Source: Mycolicibacterium neworleansense
GTDB lineage: Bacteria; Actinomycetota; Actinomycetes; Mycobacteriales; Mycobacteriaceae
Direction: 5' to 3'
Length of the DNA: 64,000 nucleotides
NCBI RefSeq assembly: GCF_001245615.1
Contig: NZ_CWKH01000001.1
Location: 806,001-870,000 of the forward strand
Shown here: positions 43,452 through 52,946 of the stretch, in pieces
Numbering within the stretch: position 1 is the first letter of the stretch
Layout of the letters: every line of letters begins with the position of its first letter
Program-made: the position numbers and the translations under genes
The notes under the pieces: model-generated
Databases searched by the model: none
Told to the model about the DNA's origin: nothing
Seen by the model: only the letters and a program-made list of their open reading frames with translations

Positions 43452-43811
43452 ATGAACGATCACAACTATCGACGCGGCGATTTCGGCGGCCGCAACGGCG
43501 AACTGGCCGGTCGGCCGGGGCACCGGCGACAATCGACACGGCATCGTCTACTCGCTGTTGCACTGACGGCCACCGTCCTCTTCGGTGCCGTCCCCGGTGT
43601 CGGCGTCATCGGCTTCGCGGGAGAAGCGTCCGCCAAGCCGATGCAACGCGATCACGCAAAATACTGCGCCAAGTTGAAGAGCGATGTCGAATACACCCGG
43701 AAGGCGTTTATCGCTGCCTATGACAAATACGGGCCACAGGACAGACTGACCATGCAAGCCGCCAGCAACTATGACCGTGCCGAGAGTCGGTTGGCCGGCG
43801 CCGGCTGTTAG
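43452..43811 (+). CDS. small putative secreted protein
   Basis: A 119-residue protein with a basic N-terminus, a hydrophobic signal segment (HRLLAVALTATVLFGAVPGVGVIGFA) and a likely cleavage at GEASA. The mature part of about 60 residues is charged, with two Cys (AKYCAKLKSD and the C-terminal GAGC) that could pair. ATG 43452 is preceded by GAACCAACGAG; an in-frame ATG 45 bases upstream is possible but adds nothing recognisable. Divergent from the LuxR-type regulator. No family known. Confidence 0.65.
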   Translation: MNDHNYRRGDFGGRNGELAGRPGHRRQSTRHRLLAVALTATVLFGAVPGVGVIGFAGEASAKPMQRDHAKYCAKLKSDVEYTRKAFIAAYDKYGPQDRLTMQAASNYDRAESRLAGAGC

Positions 43812-43895
43812 GAACCACCGACCGGATAGGTCGAACGCGAGCCGTACAACGCACCCCGGGAAGATTCATGTTGAGCCGCCCCGAATAATGCTGCC

Positions 43896-44747
43896 GTGCC
43901 CATGCTGCCCCTTGCCGACGTCCTGTCCACGCTCGATCTGACGGAGTCGGGGGAGGGCACCTTCGTCGCCGAACAGCGGGACAACCCCACCCATCACATC
44001 GTCGGTGGACATCTCACTGCCCAGGCGCTGATCGCGGCCGCTCGCACCGTGCCTGGCCGGCTGCCGCACAGCCTGCACGTGTACCTGCTGCGGGCCGGCG
44101 ATGCCCGGTATCCGGTGCAGATGGAGGTGAGCAACCTGCGCGACGGCGGCTCGCTGTCCACGCGCCAGGTCACCGCCCGCCAGGGTGGAGAGATATTGCT
44201 GGAGGCGATGATCTCGTTCAGCATCCCGATGGATGCGGCGGACTACCATCGACGCGCGCCCGAGGTGCCGGACCCCGAAATTCTTCCCCGGGTCGAGGAC
44301 CAGTTGCAGGCGTTCGCCGACGAGGCCGACGGGTTCTGGGTGCGCCCACAGTGGATCGAGCGACGTTACATCGACCCGCCGCCACGGCTGGCCATCGAGA
44401 TGGCAGAGCCGCCGGAGCGTACCCGGATGTGGTGGCGTCCTGCCGAACCCGTGACCGACGATCCGATCATCAACAGTGCTCTGCTGACCTACTTCGCTGG
44501 TACCGCACTGCTCGACACCACGGTGACCATGCGGCGTGCCACCCACGTGACCACGTTCTCGGCGTTGATCGACATGGCGATCTGGTTCCACCGCCCCGCG
44601 GATCTGACGGATTGGGTTTTGGCCGACCAGCTTTCACCGAGCGGCATCAACGGGCGCGGGCTGGCCAGCGCGACCCTGTACAACCGCGCGGGGCAACTCG
44701 TGTGCACGACGACGCAGGAGATGTACTTCGGCCGCCGCCGCGGCTGA
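43896..44747 (+). CDS. tesB: acyl-CoA thioesterase II (TesB family)
   Basis: A 283-residue double-hotdog thioesterase that hydrolyses medium/long acyl-CoA. The N-terminal hotdog has HHIVGGHLTAQALIAAARTVP and the catalytic-type region DGGSLSTRQVTARQGGEILLEAMISF. The C-terminal hotdog has the conserved Asp in TTFSALIDMAIWFHRP and the terminal GRGLASATLYNRAGQLVCTTTQEMYF. GTG 43896 (PMLPLADVL follows) is chosen; ATG two codons later is possible. Convergent with the glycosyltransferase gene, stop to stop only one base apart. Confidence 0.92.
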   Translation: MPMLPLADVLSTLDLTESGEGTFVAEQRDNPTHHIVGGHLTAQALIAAARTVPGRLPHSLHVYLLRAGDARYPVQMEVSNLRDGGSLSTRQVTARQGGEILLEAMISFSIPMDAADYHRRAPEVPDPEILPRVEDQLQAFADEADGFWVRPQWIERRYIDPPPRLAIEMAEPPERTRMWWRPAEPVTDDPIINSALLTYFAGTALLDTTVTMRRATHVTTFSALIDMAIWFHRPADLTDWVLADQLSPSGINGRGLASATLYNRAGQLVCTTTQEMYFGRRRG

Positions 44748-44748
44748 C

Positions 44749-46287
44749 TCACCGGGTGGATTTGACCACCTGTGCGAAGTTGAACTGCCAGCGTTCGACG
44801 ATGTGGAAACCCATTCTTTCGGGAACCTGATAGGCCGGGGCGCGGTCCAGTCGCGGTCCGGGCGCCAGGCCTGCCCCGCTCTGTCGGGCCGGCACCGAGG
44901 GGTCACGTTCGGACACGGTCCACAACACCGTGCACCGGCGCACCTCGTCGGCGACACCCCATATCCCGAGGTGCGCGTCCCACAACCGATTTCGCTGCCA
45001 GGCGGGCTTGCCCCGCCCCGGGTCGACAAGGTGGGCGTAGGCGCCGGGACGGGCGGCGGTGATAGGGCGGATCGGGCCGGGCTTCCAGGAGGTGGTGTTG
45101 TCGAAGATGACGCAGTCGCCGGGGGACGAGTGCGCTGAGATGACGTCGGCGACCTGGCTGAAGTCCATGCCCTCCTTGGCGTATGGGCCGCGCTGCACGG
45201 TGATGTAGTTCGGTGTAGCGGCCAGGGCGAACACCGCCAGTGCCGCGGTGATCCATTCGCGGCTGCGGGCCAGTGCCACCACACCCACGGCGAGCAGCAG
45301 CGCCATCGCCGGCGTCGTGAAACAGAGGTAGCGCGGGTAGTAAAGCGGTTGGCCAACAGCCGAATACACCAGCAGCACGGCGGTCGGGGCAACCACCCAC
45401 ACCGCGGCCACCACGACCAACTGCCGCGTCCCCTCATCGTTGGGTCGCAACCGTTTGACCAGCAGGGGTGCGCTCAGCACCACGGCGGCCAGGAGCGCGA
45501 AGGCCACACTGTGGTCGAAGTACTGCTCCACGAGGACTTCCGTGACCGTGTGCAAGCCCAGCGACGAGATCCAGCCGACCTGGAAACTCTGCGAACGGCA
45601 CCACAGGATGAAGGGAACGACGATCAGTACCGCAACCGCGGTAACCGCGGCCCATCTGGTACGGGTGCGACGACGGTCACCGAGCATCGCGAGGGCCACG
45701 GCGTGCGGAATGACCATCAACACCACGTAGATGTTCAGCACGGTGGAAAACACCAGCAGCGCACCGTAGGACAGCCACAGCGCGGTGCGGTCGCGCCGGA
45801 TCGCGGCGATGAGCAGCACCGTCAGCCACACCGCGGCCAGCGTCGACCACGAATAGGACCGGGCCTCGATGCCTGCCCAGGTGACCCGCGGCAGCATCGC
45901 GAAAAGAACTCCCGCACAGACCGATACCGTCCGGCCGCTGAACTGCCGGCCGAGAACCACCACACCGCCGGCGGCGCCACCGATGGCCAGACAGCTCGAG
46001 AACCTCGACCAGAACTCCGTTGCCGGGAACACGGCAAACCATCCGTGCATGCCGAGGTAATACAGGCCGTGCACAGCGTCGATGTGGCCGATCAGGTCCC
46101 AGAGCTGGGAAACCGATCGGGTGGCCGCCGAAATGGTGGCGGCCTCGTCGAACCACAGCGAAGGCCGGGCGGCGCCCAAGGCGGACAGCACAATGGCAAA
46201 TGCCGCCACCGCCAGGGCGTCGAATCGGGCGTCGCGATCAACGCGCCGGCCCGCGCCCTCGGCGCGCTCATTCAGCGATAGATCCAC
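44749..46287 (-). CDS. GT-C type membrane glycosyltransferase in the Rv1635c (CapA) position
   Basis: A 512-residue polytopic membrane protein with about 10-12 hydrophobic segments. A first extracytoplasmic loop carries RPSLWFDEAATIS, whose Asp47-Glu48 pair is the DE motif of polyprenyl-phosphate-sugar-dependent GT-C enzymes. A C-terminal extracytoplasmic domain of about 140 residues follows (VISAHSSPGDCVIFDNTT). It lies between the uvrB-MFS block and the universal stress gene, just as Rv1635c in M. tuberculosis, a mannosyltransferase reported to start the mannose caps on lipoarabinomannan. Orthology is inferred from position and class only. The donor would come from Ppm1, encoded at 8279. 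Confidence 0.82.
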   Translation of the reverse strand: MDLSLNERAEGAGRRVDRDARFDALAVAAFAIVLSALGAARPSLWFDEAATISAATRSVSQLWDLIGHIDAVHGLYYLGMHGWFAVFPATEFWSRFSSCLAIGGAAGGVVVLGRQFSGRTVSVCAGVLFAMLPRVTWAGIEARSYSWSTLAAVWLTVLLIAAIRRDRTALWLSYGALLVFSTVLNIYVVLMVIPHAVALAMLGDRRRTRTRWAAVTAVAVLIVVPFILWCRSQSFQVGWISSLGLHTVTEVLVEQYFDHSVAFALLAAVVLSAPLLVKRLRPNDEGTRQLVVVAAVWVVAPTAVLLVYSAVGQPLYYPRYLCFTTPAMALLLAVGVVALARSREWITAALAVFALAATPNYITVQRGPYAKEGMDFSQVADVISAHSSPGDCVIFDNTTSWKPGPIRPITAARPGAYAHLVDPGRGKPAWQRNRLWDAHLGIWGVADEVRRCTVLWTVSERDPSVPARQSGAGLAPGPRLDRAPAYQVPERMGFHIVERWQFNFAQVVKSTR

Positions 46288-46657
46288 GTCAGCGACCGTG
46301 TCACCCCCTCAACCGATGGCAAAGATTAACCTGTGACCACCCGACTCGCTTTCTCCGACAGTGCTATTGCCCACAATCGCCGACCGGTAACAGCTAACGG
46401 CGATGTGGATGAGCTGGATCACTACGCGCGGTGAATGGTCCTGACGGCAACCCGGATTCGGTCGACGTCGACTACGTCACGGTCAGCACCGATTTTTCGG
46501 TTGCGAGGGTTAACATCAGTGCCGATTCGCCGATCGGGACGCCGATAATCGGGTCCAGTTGTCGGCTGTCCGTATGGGTGTCGTGATTCGCACCCCTGGT
46601 CAGCGGCAACAGGTTACTGTCTCGGGTGGCGTTGCAACTGACAGTGGGAGGGTATTG
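46288..46657. other. 370-bp intergenic region between the glycosyltransferase and universal stress genes
   Basis: No supported gene. It must contain both divergent promoters. A 12-base palindrome GTCGACGTCGAC is at 46461-46472, and two imperfect copies of CGCCGAT-CGGG lie near 46530-46555. A GGGAGGG ribosome site precedes the universal stress ATG. No confident promoter assignment. Confidence 0.45.
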
Positions 46658-47101
46658 ATGAGCGCGTATCGAACCGTGGTGGTCGGCACGGACGGATCTG
46701 ATTCGTCGTTGCGTGCAGTCGACCGCGCCGGTCAGATTGCCGCCGGCTCGAATGCCAAGCTGATCGTGGCAACCGCGTACTTCCCCCAGAGCGAAGACCA
46801 GCGTGCCGCCGACGTGCTCAAGGACGAGGGCTACAAGATGGCCGGCAATGCGCCGATCTACGCCATCCTCCGCGAGGCGACCGATCGAGCCAAGGCCGCC
46901 GGTGCCACTGACATCGAGGAGCGGCCGGTCGTCGGCGCCCCGGTCGATGCACTCGTCGAGCTGGCCGAAGACGTCAAGGCGGATCTGCTGGTGGTCGGCA
47001 ACGTGGGCCTGAGCACGATCGCGGGCCGGCTGCTGGGCTCGGTGCCCGCGAACGTGGCACGCCGGTCCAAGACCGACGTGCTCATCGTTCACACCAGCTG
47101 A
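46658..47101 (+). CDS. universal stress protein (Rv1636/TB15.3-like)
   Basis: A 147-residue UspA-fold protein. TVVVGTDGSDSSLRAVDRAG starts the nucleotide-binding fold; ADLLVVGNVGLSTIAGRLLGSVPANVARRSKTDVLIVH contains the G-x2-G-x9-G-(S/T) loop. The close relative Rv1636 binds cAMP and ATP and is in the same chromosomal position. ATG 46658 with a GGGAGGG ribosome site is used; the longer frame upstream is intergenic. Convergent with the MBL-fold gene seven bases away. Confidence 0.95.
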   Translation: MSAYRTVVVGTDGSDSSLRAVDRAGQIAAGSNAKLIVATAYFPQSEDQRAADVLKDEGYKMAGNAPIYAILREATDRAKAAGATDIEERPVVGAPVDALVELAEDVKADLLVVGNVGLSTIAGRLLGSVPANVARRSKTDVLIVHTS

Positions 47102-47108
47102 CGGGCGA

Positions 47109-47792
47109 CTACCAACCGCGCTCGCGCCACTCTCCGAGATGGGGACGTTCGGCGCCGAGCGTGGTGTCGTCTCCATGGCCGGGGTAGACGACGGTGCGGT
47201 CGTCAAAGACGTCGAACACCTTGGCACTCACATCACCCAGTAGCCGTTCGAAGTCGCCGGGCTGCCAGGTTTTGCCGACACCGCCGGGAAACAGGCAGTC
47301 ACCGGTGAACAGGTGGGTCACGCCGTCGCCGCCCTTGAGGGCCAGCGCGACGGATCCCTCGGTGTGGCCCTGTAGGTGGATCACGTCGAACGTGAGGTCG
47401 CCGATCGTGATGGTGTCGCCGTCGGCCAGGATCCGGTCGGGCTTCACCGGCAGCGGCTCAGCGTCCAGGGAATGTGCGGCAGTCGGTGCGCCGGTGACCT
47501 CTGCCACAGACTCCAGTGCCTGCCAGTGGTCGAAGTGCTGGTGGCTGGTGACGATCAGGGACAGCTTGGGCGTCTGCTGTTTGATCACGTCGAGGAGCAC
47601 CTCGGCGTCGTTCGCCGCGTCGATGAGCAGGGTTTCACCGGTGGAATTGCAGGTCACGAGGTAGGCGTTGTTGTCCATGGGACCTACCGACACCTTGATG
47701 ATCGAGGCATTCGGCAGGGTGCGCCGGGCGGCGGTCCCCGGTTCCTGGTGACCGGTGTACGTGTCGTCCACCGCGATGTGAGGGCTGGTCAT
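47109..47792 (-). CDS. metallo-beta-lactamase-fold hydrolase (Rv1637c-like)
   Basis: A 227-residue MBL-fold enzyme with the dinuclear metal site SHQHFDHW (His84, His86, Asp88, His89), HLQGHTEGSVAL (third His), FTGDCLF (bridging Asp) and YPGHGDDTT. The fold variant resembles glyoxalase II/hydroxyacylglutathione hydrolase and persulfide dioxygenase relatives, but mycobacteria lack glutathione, so a mycothiol thioester or other substrate is possible. ATG 47792 is used; the upstream frame runs into the uvrA promoter region. Divergent from uvrA by 73 bases. Confidence 0.9.
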   Translation of the reverse strand: MTSPHIAVDDTYTGHQEPGTAARRTLPNASIIKVSVGPMDNNAYLVTCNSTGETLLIDAANDAEVLLDVIKQQTPKLSLIVTSHQHFDHWQALESVAEVTGAPTAAHSLDAEPLPVKPDRILADGDTITIGDLTFDVIHLQGHTEGSVALALKGGDGVTHLFTGDCLFPGGVGKTWQPGDFERLLGDVSAKVFDVFDDRTVVYPGHGDDTTLGAERPHLGEWRERGW

Positions 47793-47810
47793 AGCGCCAC
47801 GGTATCGGGC

Positions 47811-47833
47811 TTGTCGGTGGCCGCACATAGCAT
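47811..47833 (+). promoter_or_regulatory. RecA-independent DNA-damage (PafBC-type) promoter of uvrA
   Basis: TTGTCGGTG (47811-47819), exactly eight bases, TAGCAT (47828-47833). Identical nine-base element and spacing as at uvrB. The transcript would have a leader of about 26 bases with the AGGAAAGGA ribosome site. Confidence 0.75.
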
Positions 47834-47865
47834 GGGCGTGAAGTCTGTCGTAGGAAAGGAAACGC

Positions 47866-50760
47866 GTGGCTGACCGCCTGATCGTGAAGGGTGCGCGTGA
47901 GCACAATCTGCGGGGAGTCGACCTCGATCTGCCGCGTGATGCGCTGATCGTGTTCACCGGCCTGTCCGGGTCCGGCAAATCCTCGCTGGCCTTCGACACC
48001 ATCTTCGCCGAGGGCCAGCGCCGCTATGTCGAGTCGCTGTCGGCGTACGCCCGCCAGTTCCTCGGACAGATGGACAAACCCGATGTCGACTTCATCGAGG
48101 GCCTGTCCCCGGCGGTGTCGATCGACCAGAAGTCGACCAACCGCAACCCCCGGTCGACCGTGGGCACCATCACCGAGGTCTACGACTACCTGCGTCTGCT
48201 GTACGCCCGCGCGGGCACCCCGCACTGCCCGGTGTGTGGTGAGCGCATCGCTCGGCAGACCCCTCAGCAGATCGTGGACCAGGTCCTGGCCATGGACGAG
48301 GGCCTGCGGTTCCAGGTGCTGGCGCCGGTGGTCCGCACCCGCAAGGGCGAGTTCGTCGACCTGTTCGAGAAGCTCAACACCCAGGGCTACAGCCGTGTGC
48401 GGGTGGACGGCGTGGTGCACTCGCTGACCGATCCGCCCAAGCTCAAGAAGCAGGAAAAGCACGACATCGAGGTGGTCGTCGACCGGTTGACGGTGAAGGC
48501 CAGCTCCAAGCAACGGCTCACGGACTCGGTGGAGACCGCGCTGAACCTGGCCGACGGCATCGTCGTGCTCGAGTTCGTCGATCGTGAGGACGACCATCCG
48601 CACCGCGAACAACGCTTCTCCGAGAAGCTGGCCTGCCCCAACGGCCACCCGCTGGCCGTGGATGATCTTGAACCCCGGTCGTTCTCGTTCAACTCGCCCT
48701 ACGGCGCCTGCCCGGAATGCACGGGTCTGGGCATCCGCAAGGAGGTCGACCCCGAACTGGTCGTGCCCGACCCGGAGCTGACGCTGGCCGGCGGCGCGAT
48801 CGCGCCGTGGGCCGTGGGACAGAGCGCCGAGTACTTCACCCGGATGCTGTCCGGCCTGGGCGACGCGTTGGGCTTCGACGTCGACACCCCATGGAAGAAG
48901 CTGCCGGCCAAGGCGCGCAAGGCGATCCTGGAGGGCTGCGACGAGCAGGTCCACGTTCGCTACAAGAACCGCTACGGCCGCACCCGGTCCTACTACGCCG
49001 ATTTCGAGGGCGTGATGGCGTTCCTGCAACGCCGCATGGAGCAGACCGACTCGGAGCAGATGAAGGAACGCTACGAGGGCTTCATGCGCGACATCCCGTG
49101 CCCGGAGTGCAACGGCACGCGCCTGAAGCCCGAGATTCTCGCGGTCACGATGGCCGCGGGAGAGTTCGGCGCGAAGTCCATCGCCCAGGTGTCCGAGCTG
49201 TCCATCGCCGACTGCGCCGACTTCTTGAACGCGCTGACGCTGGGCCATCGCGAGCAGGCCATCGCCGGTCAGGTACTCAAGGAGATCCAGTCGCGGCTCG
49301 GGTTCCTGCTCGACGTCGGGCTGGACTACCTGTCGTTGTCGCGGGCCGCGGCGACACTGTCCGGTGGTGAGGCACAACGCATCCGGCTGGCCACCCAGAT
49401 CGGCTCGGGGCTGGTCGGCGTGCTCTACGTGCTCGACGAGCCGTCCATCGGTCTGCATCAGCGTGACAATCGCCGGTTGATCGACACCCTGGTGCGCCTC
49501 CGCGACCTGGGCAACACGCTGATCGTCGTCGAACACGACCTGGACACCATCGCGCACGCCGACTGGGTGGTCGACATCGGCCCGGCAGCCGGTGAGCACG
49601 GCGGCCGGATCGTGCACAGCGGCACCTACCAGGATCTACTGGTCAACCCTGAATCCATCACGGGTGCTTACCTTTCCGGGAAGGAGAGCATCGAGGTTCC
49701 GGCCATCCGGCGGCCCACCGACAAGCGTCGGCAGGTCACCGTCGTCGGCGCGCGGGAGAACAACCTCAAGGAGATCGACGTCGCGTTCCCGCTCGGCGTG
49801 CTCACCTCCGTCACCGGCGTGTCCGGCTCGGGTAAGTCGACGCTGGTCAACGACATCCTGGCCTCGGTGATGGCCAACAAGCTCAACGGTGCCCGTCAGG
49901 TGCCCGGCAGGCACACCCGCGTCAACGGTCTCGATCAGCTGGACAAGCTGGTCCGCGTCGACCAGTCGCCGATCGGCCGCACCCCGCGGTCCAACCCGGC
50001 CACCTACACCGGGGTGTTCGACAAGATCCGGTCACTGTTCGCCGCCACCACCGAGGCCAAGGTCCGCGGTTACCAGCCCGGCCGGTTCTCGTTCAACGTC
50101 AAGGGCGGTCGCTGTGAGGCCTGCTCGGGTGACGGCACCATCAAGATCGAGATGAACTTCCTGCCCGACGTGTATGTGCCGTGCGAGGTGTGCCAGGGGG
50201 CCCGGTACAACCGGGAAACCCTTGAGGTGCACTACAAGGGCAAGACCATCGCCGAGGTGCTGGACCTGTCGATCGAGGAGGCCGCCGAGTTCTTCGAGCC
50301 GATCAGCTCGATCCACCGCTACCTCAAGACCCTGGTCGACGTCGGTCTGGGTTATGTGCGGTTGGGACAGCCGGCGCCGACGTTGTCCGGTGGTGAGGCG
50401 CAACGCGTCAAGCTGGCCGCCGAACTGCAGAAGCGCTCCACCGGGCGTACGGTCTACATCCTCGACGAGCCGACCACCGGCCTGCATTTCGAGGACATCC
50501 GCAAACTGCTCAAGGTGATCAACGGTCTTGTCGACAAGGGCAATACGGTGATCGTGATCGAGCACAACCTCGACGTCATCAAGACCTCGGACTGGATCGT
50601 GGACATGGGCCCCGAGGGCGGTGCCGGCGGCGGGACGGTCGTCGCGCAGGGAACCCCGGAGGACGTCGCGGCCAACCCGGCCAGCTACACCGGCCAGTTC
50701 CTCGCCGAGCTGATCGACGTGCCTGTGCCGAAACCCAAGCGGCGCAAGGTCAGCGCTTAG
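47866..50760 (+). CDS. uvrA: excinuclease ABC subunit A
   Basis: DNA-damage recognition ATPase of nucleotide-excision repair; a 964-residue protein with two ABC modules. Module I has Walker [13 protein letters not shown] (about residues 32-43), a zinc module ([11 protein letters not shown] and later [16 protein letters not shown]) and signature [12 protein letters not shown]. Module II has Walker [14 protein letters not shown], a zinc module ([22 protein letters not shown]) and signature [15 protein letters not shown] with [22 protein letters not shown] 47866 with a strong ribosome site. The 3' end overlaps the convergent AlkZ-like gene by 11 bp. Confidence 0.98.
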   Translation: MADRLIVKGAREHNLRGVDLDLPRDALIVFTGLSGSGKSSLAFDTIFAEGQRRYVESLSAYARQFLGQMDKPDVDFIEGLSPAVSIDQKSTNRNPRSTVGTITEVYDYLRLLYARAGTPHCPVCGERIARQTPQQIVDQVLAMDEGLRFQVLAPVVRTRKGEFVDLFEKLNTQGYSRVRVDGVVHSLTDPPKLKKQEKHDIEVVVDRLTVKASSKQRLTDSVETALNLADGIVVLEFVDREDDHPHREQRFSEKLACPNGHPLAVDDLEPRSFSFNSPYGACPECTGLGIRKEVDPELVVPDPELTLAGGAIAPWAVGQSAEYFTRMLSGLGDALGFDVDTPWKKLPAKARKAILEGCDEQVHVRYKNRYGRTRSYYADFEGVMAFLQRRMEQTDSEQMKERYEGFMRDIPCPECNGTRLKPEILAVTMAAGEFGAKSIAQVSELSIADCADFLNALTLGHREQAIAGQVLKEIQSRLGFLLDVGLDYLSLSRAAATLSGGEAQRIRLATQIGSGLVGVLYVLDEPSIGLHQRDNRRLIDTLVRLRDLGNTLIVVEHDLDTIAHADWVVDIGPAAGEHGGRIVHSGTYQDLLVNPESITGAYLSGKESIEVPAIRRPTDKRRQVTVVGARENNLKEIDVAFPLGVLTSVTGVSGSGKSTLVNDILASVMANKLNGARQVPGRHTRVNGLDQLDKLVRVDQSPIGRTPRSNPATYTGVFDKIRSLFAATTEAKVRGYQPGRFSFNVKGGRCEACSGDGTIKIEMNFLPDVYVPCEVCQGARYNRETLEVHYKGKTIAEVLDLSIEEAAEFFEPISSIHRYLKTLVDVGLGYVRLGQPAPTLSGGEAQRVKLAAELQKRSTGRTVYILDEPTTGLHFEDIRKLLKVINGLVDKGNTVIVIEHNLDVIKTSDWIVDMGPEGGAGGGTVVAQGTPEDVAANPASYTGQFLAELIDVPVPKPKRRKVSA

Positions 50761-51919
50761 ACAAGGGGGACGGGAAGCGGGGCTTGGTGCGTACCCCGGC
50801 CAGCCATTCGGTCAACGCGTCGGCGCGCTGCCGCAACGCCCGGGTTCCGTCGCGGCCGACCTCTTCCAGCAGGTGCAGCTGGATGTCGCCGTCGGCGTCC
50901 TGACCCCAGCCGCCCACGATCCGGCCGTTCCACCATGCGGTGGGACCGGCGTTGCCATTGGTGTCGAACACGTGGGGCCGATGCTCTCCGAGATACCAGT
51001 CACGGTCGAACCAGCCCATCGTGGTGACGTCCAGACCGGGCAGCAGCGCCGCCCAGGGTTCCGGGTCCGGCTCCACGTCGAGGTCGTCGGGAAGGACATA
51101 CCCGACGGCACCGGGGGTATCCGCCAATTCCACCTCGACCGCTCCGATGTCGCGCAGCGCGTGACGAGCCCAGGTCAGGGTGTTGCCGAACCACCATTTG
51201 ATGTCGGCGACGGTGGCCGGGCCGAACGTCTGCAGCCAGGCTCGCACCAGCTCGGCGCGGGCCTGGTCGTGCTCGGCCGGTGGCACCGAAGCCCCGAGCC
51301 AGTCGGATGTGACCGTCCACCGCGGCCGCGACGTGGTCCAGGTGCCGTCGTTGGGGCCGCGCACAATTTCACCGCGTACCCCGAGCACCGTCAAAACCCT
51401 TGGGGAAAGCGGAGTTTCACCGCCCCAGCGCTTACCTGGAGCCGGGTCGTAGCTGCCGGCGAGTTCGGGCAGTGCAGTGCGCAATTGCGCCGCCGGGGTC
51501 GGTCCATGCTCGCGCAGATGGGCCAGCACCGCCTGGCATGCAGCGTCCAGCCACCGGGCGCCGTCAGCGGCCACACCGCACTTCTCCACGTCACCGACGA
51601 GCTTGCGTTGCTCGTTGCCGGCCACCCGATCACTGGCCCCGGCTTGCACCAGCGGCAGGTCTGTGGCGCGCACGATCCACAGCGTGCGGCGCATCGCCAG
51701 GTGTTTGAGCACTGTGCGCCGCTCATACAACTCGGTGTCGAGATCGTCGACGGTGAAGCCGGGCAGGCGCGCCCACAGGGACAGGTACGGAGTCGAGGGG
51801 TCAGTCGCGTGTAGGCCGACGAAGGCGCCCGTGGCATCGCTGATCGAGGAAGCCTGCCGACTCAGGAAGTGACGCCGCGCCAGCCGGGCCCGGCGCTCGG
51901 CGAGGGTGAACGTCCGCAC
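50750..51919 (-). CDS. HTH_42/AlkZ-family winged-helix protein with altered catalytic motif
   Basis: A 389-residue protein of the HTH_42 (DUF1006) superfamily, which includes the DNA glycosylases AlkZ and YcaQ/AlkX that remove bulky or crosslinked alkylated bases. The N-terminal segment [25 protein letters not shown] aligns with the family stretch that normally reads GLQAQ..P; here the two catalytic Gln are His37 and Thr39. Winged-helix repeats follow ([39 protein letters not shown]), then [20 protein letters not shown] and [13 protein letters not shown] 51919. Convergent with uvrA; preceded by a small acidic gene three bases upstream. A nucleic-acid role is likely, glycosylase activity uncertain. 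Confidence 0.85.
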   Translation of the reverse strand: MRTFTLAERRARLARRHFLSRQASSISDATGAFVGLHATDPSTPYLSLWARLPGFTVDDLDTELYERRTVLKHLAMRRTLWIVRATDLPLVQAGASDRVAGNEQRKLVGDVEKCGVAADGARWLDAACQAVLAHLREHGPTPAAQLRTALPELAGSYDPAPGKRWGGETPLSPRVLTVLGVRGEIVRGPNDGTWTTSRPRWTVTSDWLGASVPPAEHDQARAELVRAWLQTFGPATVADIKWWFGNTLTWARHALRDIGAVEVELADTPGAVGYVLPDDLDVEPDPEPWAALLPGLDVTTMGWFDRDWYLGEHRPHVFDTNGNAGPTAWWNGRIVGGWGQDADGDIQLHLLEEVGRDGTRALRQRADALTEWLAGVRTKPRFPSPLSKR

Positions 51920-51922
51920 GGA

Positions 51923-52258
51923 TCAGGCGTCGTCCTGCTTGTGCATGGACTCACGGATCTGCCGCAGGCGCTCGGCTGCTGCCTCCTGGCGCTTCTCGTA
52001 CTGCTCCTCGATGGAGCGGCCCTCAGGGGTTTCCGCGGCCAGTTCAGACGCCCCGATCGCCGTGCCGTAGCGGGTCTCGATCTTCTCCCGCACCGCATCG
52101 AACGTCGGAACCCCGGCGGCGGTGTACCCGGTGTCGGGCACCTCGACCGGCGCACCCACCGGCCCTGGGGCCGGAGCTGCGGGAACGACCTCGCCCTCCA
52201 CCACAGTGGCGTCCTGGGCTTCTTCTGGCTTGTCCGGCTGCTCTGGATCCTTCGTCAC
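51923..52258 (-). CDS. small acidic hypothetical protein
   Basis: A 111-residue protein with a Pro/Glu-rich N-terminal half (DPEQPDKPEEAQDATVVEGE, then a Pro/Ala-rich stretch) and a helical, charged C-terminal half (FDAVREKIETRYGTAIGASE, IEEQYEKRQEAAAERLRQIR) that may form a coiled coil. GTG 52258 is chosen; the longer frame overlaps the lipoprotein gene promoter. It ends three bases before the AlkZ-like gene, so both are probably one operon. No family recognised. Confidence 0.7.
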   Translation of the reverse strand: MTKDPEQPDKPEEAQDATVVEGEVVPAAPAPGPVGAPVEVPDTGYTAAGVPTFDAVREKIETRYGTAIGASELAAETPEGRSIEEQYEKRQEAAAERLRQIRESMHKQDDA

Positions 52259-52374
52259 GAAACCCACGTTACCTGCGAGAACCGACATTTCTTGGGATCG
52301 GTAGCACGTGGCTCCGCCTTGACTGATGACACGACGGAGCCATCGGGGCAACGCGGAACGAAGGGGAAGACGCA

Positions 52375-52875
52375 ATGACCATCAATCGAGTTATCGCAGG
52401 CGCCATGGGACTGCTCGCGACCGGTGCGGTGCTGGTGGGCTGCTCGAACGACAAGCCGGCCGACAAGCCCGCGGACAAGCCGGCCGCATCGGCGGCCGCG
52501 GCCAAGGTCAGCTCCGGGAGCAACGCCCAGGTCAAGGTCGACGGATCGGACTTGGCCGGCCTCGACCTGAACTCGGTCACCTGTGTGAAGCAGGGCGGCA
52601 AGGTCAACATCGGCAGCGCCGCGATCGGCGGCCAGCAGGGCCTGGGCGTGGTGATGACCGACGAGGCCACCCCGAAGGTCGAATCGCTGGGTCTGGTCTA
52701 CGACGGCAGCGCGCTGGCCGTGAGTGAGGCCATGGGCGTCAAGGTCGGCTCTGCCGAGGTCAAGGTCGACGGCGACACCTACACCATCACCGGTGAGGCA
52801 TCGGGCGCCGACATGAAGAACCCGATGGCCGGGATGATCAACAAGCCGTTCACCATCACGGTGTCCTGCAGCTGA
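52375..52875 (+). CDS. LpqH-family (19-kDa antigen-like) lipoprotein
   Basis: A 166-residue lipoprotein. Signal peptide with lipobox V-L-V-G-C (Cys23), then a DKPADKPADKP repeat linker, then a beta-rich domain with two Cys (NSVTCVKQGGKVNIG and the C-terminal ITVSCS) and the family segment TYTITGEASGADMKNPMAG, closely like the ITGTATGVDMANPMS of M. tuberculosis LpqH. Expected on the cell surface or outer membrane; LpqH-type proteins are TLR2 agonists when acylated. ATG 52375 has GGAAGAC ahead. Followed by a very strong terminator. Confidence 0.9.
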   Translation: MTINRVIAGAMGLLATGAVLVGCSNDKPADKPADKPAASAAAAKVSSGSNAQVKVDGSDLAGLDLNSVTCVKQGGKVNIGSAAIGGQQGLGVVMTDEATPKVESLGLVYDGSALAVSEAMGVKVGSAEVKVDGDTYTITGEASGADMKNPMAGMINKPFTITVSCS

Positions 52876-52886
52876 TCTCCCGACAC

Positions 52887-52935
52887 GGCGGGTGCGCCCG
52901 GCACACCATGTGCCGGGCACACCCGCCACTTTTAT
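52887..52935 (+). terminator. strong terminator after the LpqH-type gene
   Basis: Arms 52887-52905 and 52909-52927 form a 19-base stem with a single wobble pair and a three-base loop, followed by ACTTTTATA. It starts 12 bases after the stop codon and separates the lipoprotein from the TPR gene. Confidence 0.88.
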
Positions 52936-52946
52936 ATGGTGCAACG

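Noticed and set aside
40490..46657. Prophage or integrative element at tRNA-Cys
   Set aside because: No integrase, phage genes or duplicated tRNA end found.
47635..49617. 660-codon minus-strand open frame
   Set aside because: Antisense to uvrA and out of frame with the MBL-fold gene; shadow frame.
49705..49725. TTGTCGGTG on the minus strand within uvrA
   Set aside because: No TANNNT eight bases further; lies inside coding sequence (chance match).
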